Assembly (NCBI GenBank): GCA_964493245.1 | Contig: CAZBNB010000038.1 | Location: forward strand, 1 to 10,090 | Direction: 5' to 3' | Source of the DNA: CAZBNB01 sp964493245 | GTDB lineage: Bacteria; Pseudomonadota; Gammaproteobacteria; Legionellales; Legionellaceae | Length of the DNA stretch: 10,090 bases | Part shown: positions 7,963 through 10,090 of the stretch, in pieces | How the letters are laid out: each line of letters begins with the position of its first letter | Position numbering within the stretch: the first letter of the stretch is position 1 | Program-made: the position numbers and the translations under genes | The notes under the pieces: generated by a model | Databases searched by the model: none | The model's input: only the letters and a program-made list of their open reading frames with translations | What the model was told of the DNA's origin: nothing

Positions 7963-8381
7963 TGTATGACCCACGCGACTTGGGCTTTATCATCTGCATC
8001 AAAGAATAACCAATGCGGTTCATAGTTTTTTAACGCATCCAGTGCATTGAGTTTGGTGCCTTGATGAAATAAAATTTCGCCCTTTTCATTATGAATGTCT
8101 TGTTGCAATACAATCGCAGGCTTATAGCGATGTATTCGATGTTTTATTGTCCGCTTAAGACCCACAGGTGTTGGTCGCCTTACATACGCATCCACCTCTT
8201 CTTGCCAAATCGCTTGCATTCGATTTAATTCGCCTGATTCATCCATAGCCTTCATTCTTGATTCAATTAACATTAAAAAACTCTCTTCTTTTACAGGAAA
8301 TACTTCACCTATTACGCCTAAGTCTTGCGACAGCGCGACAGTTGCGACACTTAATAATGCAAGACTTAAAATAAATTTCAT
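7963..8381 (-). CDS. traW: TraW, F-type pilus assembly protein (3' end lost in assembly gap)
   Basis: 139 codons are visible from the ATG at 8379-8381, and the rest lies in the N run. F TraW is about 210 residues, a periplasmic protein required for pilus assembly and functionally linked with TrbC. A signal peptide ends near ALS-Q at residue 18. Family features follow: LGVIGEVFPVKE (21-32), a helical segment through SGELNRMQAIW (49-59), RRPTPVGL (68-75), a segment with HNEKGEILFHQG (97-108) and the block LFFDADDKAQVAW (125-137), which resembles the F block around INGDDPAQVAW. The missing C-terminal part would hold the thioredoxin-like domain that TraW shares with TrbC. The start overlaps the trbI stop by 4 bases (ATGA); the upstream GAGAAAAG is a weak ribosome site, suggesting coupled translation. 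Confidence 0.93.
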
Positions 8382-8743
8382 GACTTTTCTCGCAAACAGC
8401 GTTGAATATCATGAAAAATGCCATCTGTTACATCGGCTGCATCACTCTCATCTGCTGCCAAAACATTTTTTTTATCTAAGATCACGACATGATGCGTTGA
8501 GGCATAGGTTTGTAATGTCTTTTGAAAAGCCAATTGAAATCGTGATGTTTCATGAGCTATCCGCATTTCATCTAATGGAAATTGGCTAAGCGCTCGAATA
8601 TATTCTGCAAACACACGCTCTTTATTCACCAAAACAAGCGCATTCGAATGCGATAAATGGAGAAACGAATACGAAAGTGCTGTGATTGGTAAAATGGGCA
8701 GAAACATGAGCCAGAACCAAAAATATTTCATCAGTTTATCCAT
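8378..8743 (-). CDS. trbI: TrbI, F-type inner-membrane protein of the transfer system
   Basis: 121 residues, close to the 128 of F TrbI. In F this inner-membrane protein is not essential for transfer but affects pilus extension or retraction. One membrane segment spans about residues 7-29, rich in Trp, Phe, Leu and Pro; the rest is a periplasmic domain. The C-terminal part contains LQTYASTHHVVIL, which matches the F TrbI stretch LQAYQQKHHAVIL as I recall it, followed by an acidic region and an amphipathic helix. The start at 8743 overlaps the traC stop by 8 bases and has AGGA at 8751-8754, 7 bases upstream. An alternative ATG at 8731 has no good ribosome site. The position between traC and traW is that of F trbI, which strengthens the assignment of a poorly conserved family. 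Confidence 0.88.
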   Translation of the reverse strand: MDKLMKYFWFWLMFLPILPITALSYSFLHLSHSNALVLVNKERVFAEYIRALSQFPLDEMRIAHETSRFQLAFQKTLQTYASTHHVVILDKKNVLAADESDAADVTDGIFHDIQRCLREKS

Positions 8744-10090
8744 GATGAAGTCCTGAAACCGCTTTCACTGCATCCACCAAAGACATCCCCTCTTTGCAAA
8801 GTGCCTCGACCGCTGAAAACTCATCGCCACTCGATGAAAAAAGAATTCGAGTAAATGGATCGGCAAAATAACGATGAAAGCTATACGTATTACCCGCCTC
8901 TATCATCAAATTAGAAAAACCAGAGCCCACCACATCGCCAAAGGATTCAATCATTTTCTGCTGATAAGGCGTAAATCGATTAGGATATGCGCGAACATAT
9001 TCCTTAAAATTACCTTGGCGCATGATGATCTTAATATCACTACTTGCCGCAATCGCTTGCCCTTGAATGTTTTTTTCAGTATCCAAAAGATATTGCGTAA
9101 TCACGCCAAAGCCACCGTTATGTTTTCGTGCAGTACGAAAGCCTTGCTCGATGAATTGGGCTGCAATGGGATTACTGCCATCACATAAGAAACGCCATGC
9201 CTCATCGATGATGCAGCGTTTTTTAATACGTCTATCCGTTTGATAAAATTGACCTTGAATGATGACAATCATTACAAACATGACGATCGATAAAAGTTCA
9301 GGATTATTTTGAAAGCCACCCATTTCAAAAACCACCAACCCTTTATTTTGAATCAAAGGTGTCGCGCCATTAAAAAGATGACCATATAAACCGCTTGAAC
9401 CATATTTTTTAAGAAGAATGATTAAATCAGAAAGACGTGTATCTTCTGATTTTTCTTTTTCAAATCCTCGTAACGCATCCAACACATCATCCATCGTGGA
9501 TTCTCGACCCTTATCTTTCCAACACAAAAGGGCCGCATCCAAAAGATAGGCTTTTTGGACGTCATTTAATGGCTCATAAGGACTTGCCATGATGGCCAAT
9601 AAATCACGAATTTGAATATTGTCCGCTACAATGTTTAAGTGCCCACTGTGATCTTCAATCGTTGTTTGTCCTTCAAAATCAAACAATGTGAAAGGGTTTA
9701 ATGAGATATTCGTCACATCGATGTAGGTACCACCAACCAACTCACACAGGTGTTTATAAGAGTGACCCAAATCAATCACATAAGTCACCTCCCCTAAACT
9801 CAAACCACTTAAAATTTGCGCTTGCTGAAACATCGATTTACCCGCACCCGATGAGCCTACCGTTAAAAAATTAAAATTGGTGATGGGTAAACTACCATTA
9901 TCAAACGTGTCTAAAAATGAAATCTGATTACGATGCGTTGGCAGCAATAAACCCTGCCGTGCGCCCTTGTGACTGGCTACCACGGGCATCAAATTCGCAA
10001 TATTAAAATGCGTCAACGTTTTAATGAGACCCAACGTTTGAAAATCTTTAAAAAACCCTTCGGTCATAAAAAAAGGTAAGCTTCCTAAAA
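8736..10090 (-). CDS. traC: TraC, VirB4-type ATPase of the F-type secretion system (N-terminal half beyond window)
   Basis: The frame is open to the right edge, and 450 residues are visible. The Met at 10067 is internal: the seven codons before it (LGSLPFF) are in frame and fit the family. F TraC is about 875 residues, so roughly the N-terminal half is outside. TraC is the cytoplasmic, membrane-associated ATPase that powers pilus assembly and substrate transfer. The visible part is the P-loop domain. Walker A is GSSGAGKS at bases 9834-9857. Walker B is CIIDEAW, 285-291 residues after the internal Met, and ARKHNGGFGVITQ follows about 25 residues later, the motif region that completes VirB4/TraC active sites. 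All key catalytic residues are intact. The stop is TAA at 8736-8738, overlapping trbI. The gene is the most upstream visible member of the operon. Confidence 0.96.
   Translation of the reverse strand, partial: LGSLPFFMTEGFFKDFQTLGLIKTLTHFNIANLMPVVASHKGARQGLLLPTHRNQISFLDTFDNGSLPITNFNFLTVGSSGAGKSMFQQAQILSGLSLGEVTYVIDLGHSYKHLCELVGGTYIDVTNISLNPFTLFDFEGQTTIEDHSGHLNIVADNIQIRDLLAIMASPYEPLNDVQKAYLLDAALLCWKDKGRESTMDDVLDALRGFEKEKSEDTRLSDLIILLKKYGSSGLYGHLFNGATPLIQNKGLVVFEMGGFQNNPELLSIVMFVMIVIIQGQFYQTDRRIKKRCIIDEAWRFLCDGSNPIAAQFIEQGFRTARKHNGGFGVITQYLLDTEKNIQGQAIAASSDIKIIMRQGNFKEYVRAYPNRFTPYQQKMIESFGDVVGSGFSNLMIEAGNTYSFHRYFADPFTRILFSSSGDEFSAVEALCKEGMSLVDAVKAVSGLHHG

Noticed and set aside
8874..9188. Plus-strand open frame of 104 codons
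   Set aside because: It is antisense to the TraC P-loop domain, including the Walker B region; chance open frame.
8736..10067. TraC starting at the ATG at 10067 as a complete short ATPase
   Set aside because: The frame stays open upstream to the edge and the preceding residues fit TraC; this Met is internal.

Overview
This window is a stretch of an F-type (MPF-F) conjugative transfer operon, the gene set for a type IV secretion system that assembles an F-like pilus and stabilises mating pairs. All genes lie on the minus strand, so the operon reads from right to left: traC (3' part) - trbI - traW - traU - trbC - traN - traF - trbB - traH - traG (5' part). Both ends are cut by the window: traC lacks its N-terminal half and traG lacks its C-terminal end. 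A run of exactly 100 Ns (7863-7962) hides the end of traW and the start of traU.

Region by region. The ATPase gene traC occupies 8736-10090. The small inner-membrane gene trbI and the periplasmic gene traW follow at 7963-8743. After the gap come traU, trbC and traN (4916-7862). The thioredoxin-fold pair traF and trbB follows (3728-4926), then traH (2394-3731), and traG runs from 2390 off the left edge. Genes are packed with no real intergenic DNA. Four junctions are ATGA stop/start overlaps of 4 bases, three are overlaps of 8 to 16 bases, and traH-traG are 3 bases apart. The traW-traU junction cannot be seen. I see no internal promoter or terminator, and no tRNA, insertion sequence, CRISPR array or long repeat. 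Translation appears to be set gene by gene through Shine-Dalgarno sequences lying inside the preceding gene.

How the genes work together, from what is known of the F plasmid: TraC is the cytoplasmic ATPase at the base of the channel, and TrbI is an inner-membrane protein that affects pilus extension and retraction. TraW, TraU, TrbC, TraF and TraH are periplasmic pilus-assembly proteins. TrbB is a thiol-disulfide isomerase that helps the cysteine-rich proteins (TraU, TraH, TraN) fold. TraN in the outer membrane and TraG in the inner membrane stabilise mating pairs. TraF, TraU, TrbC, TraH, TraN and TraW have or probably have Sec signal peptides.

Host: a Gram-negative bacterium, most likely a gammaproteobacterium, because the set keeps TrbI and TrbB and the proteins align by eye with F plasmid proteins along most of their length. 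The sequence is AT-leaning and the operon lacks the F accessory genes trbE, trbA, traQ, trbJ and trbF. That would fit a chromosomal conjugative element or plasmid of a lineage such as Legionellales, but this is a weak guess. The N run shows the source is a draft scaffold. I find no new biological system here. The points worth a second look are the assembly gap that creates a false traW-traU fusion, a TTG start for trbC, a short TrbC, and a TraN that seems to lack cysteines near its C-terminal domain.
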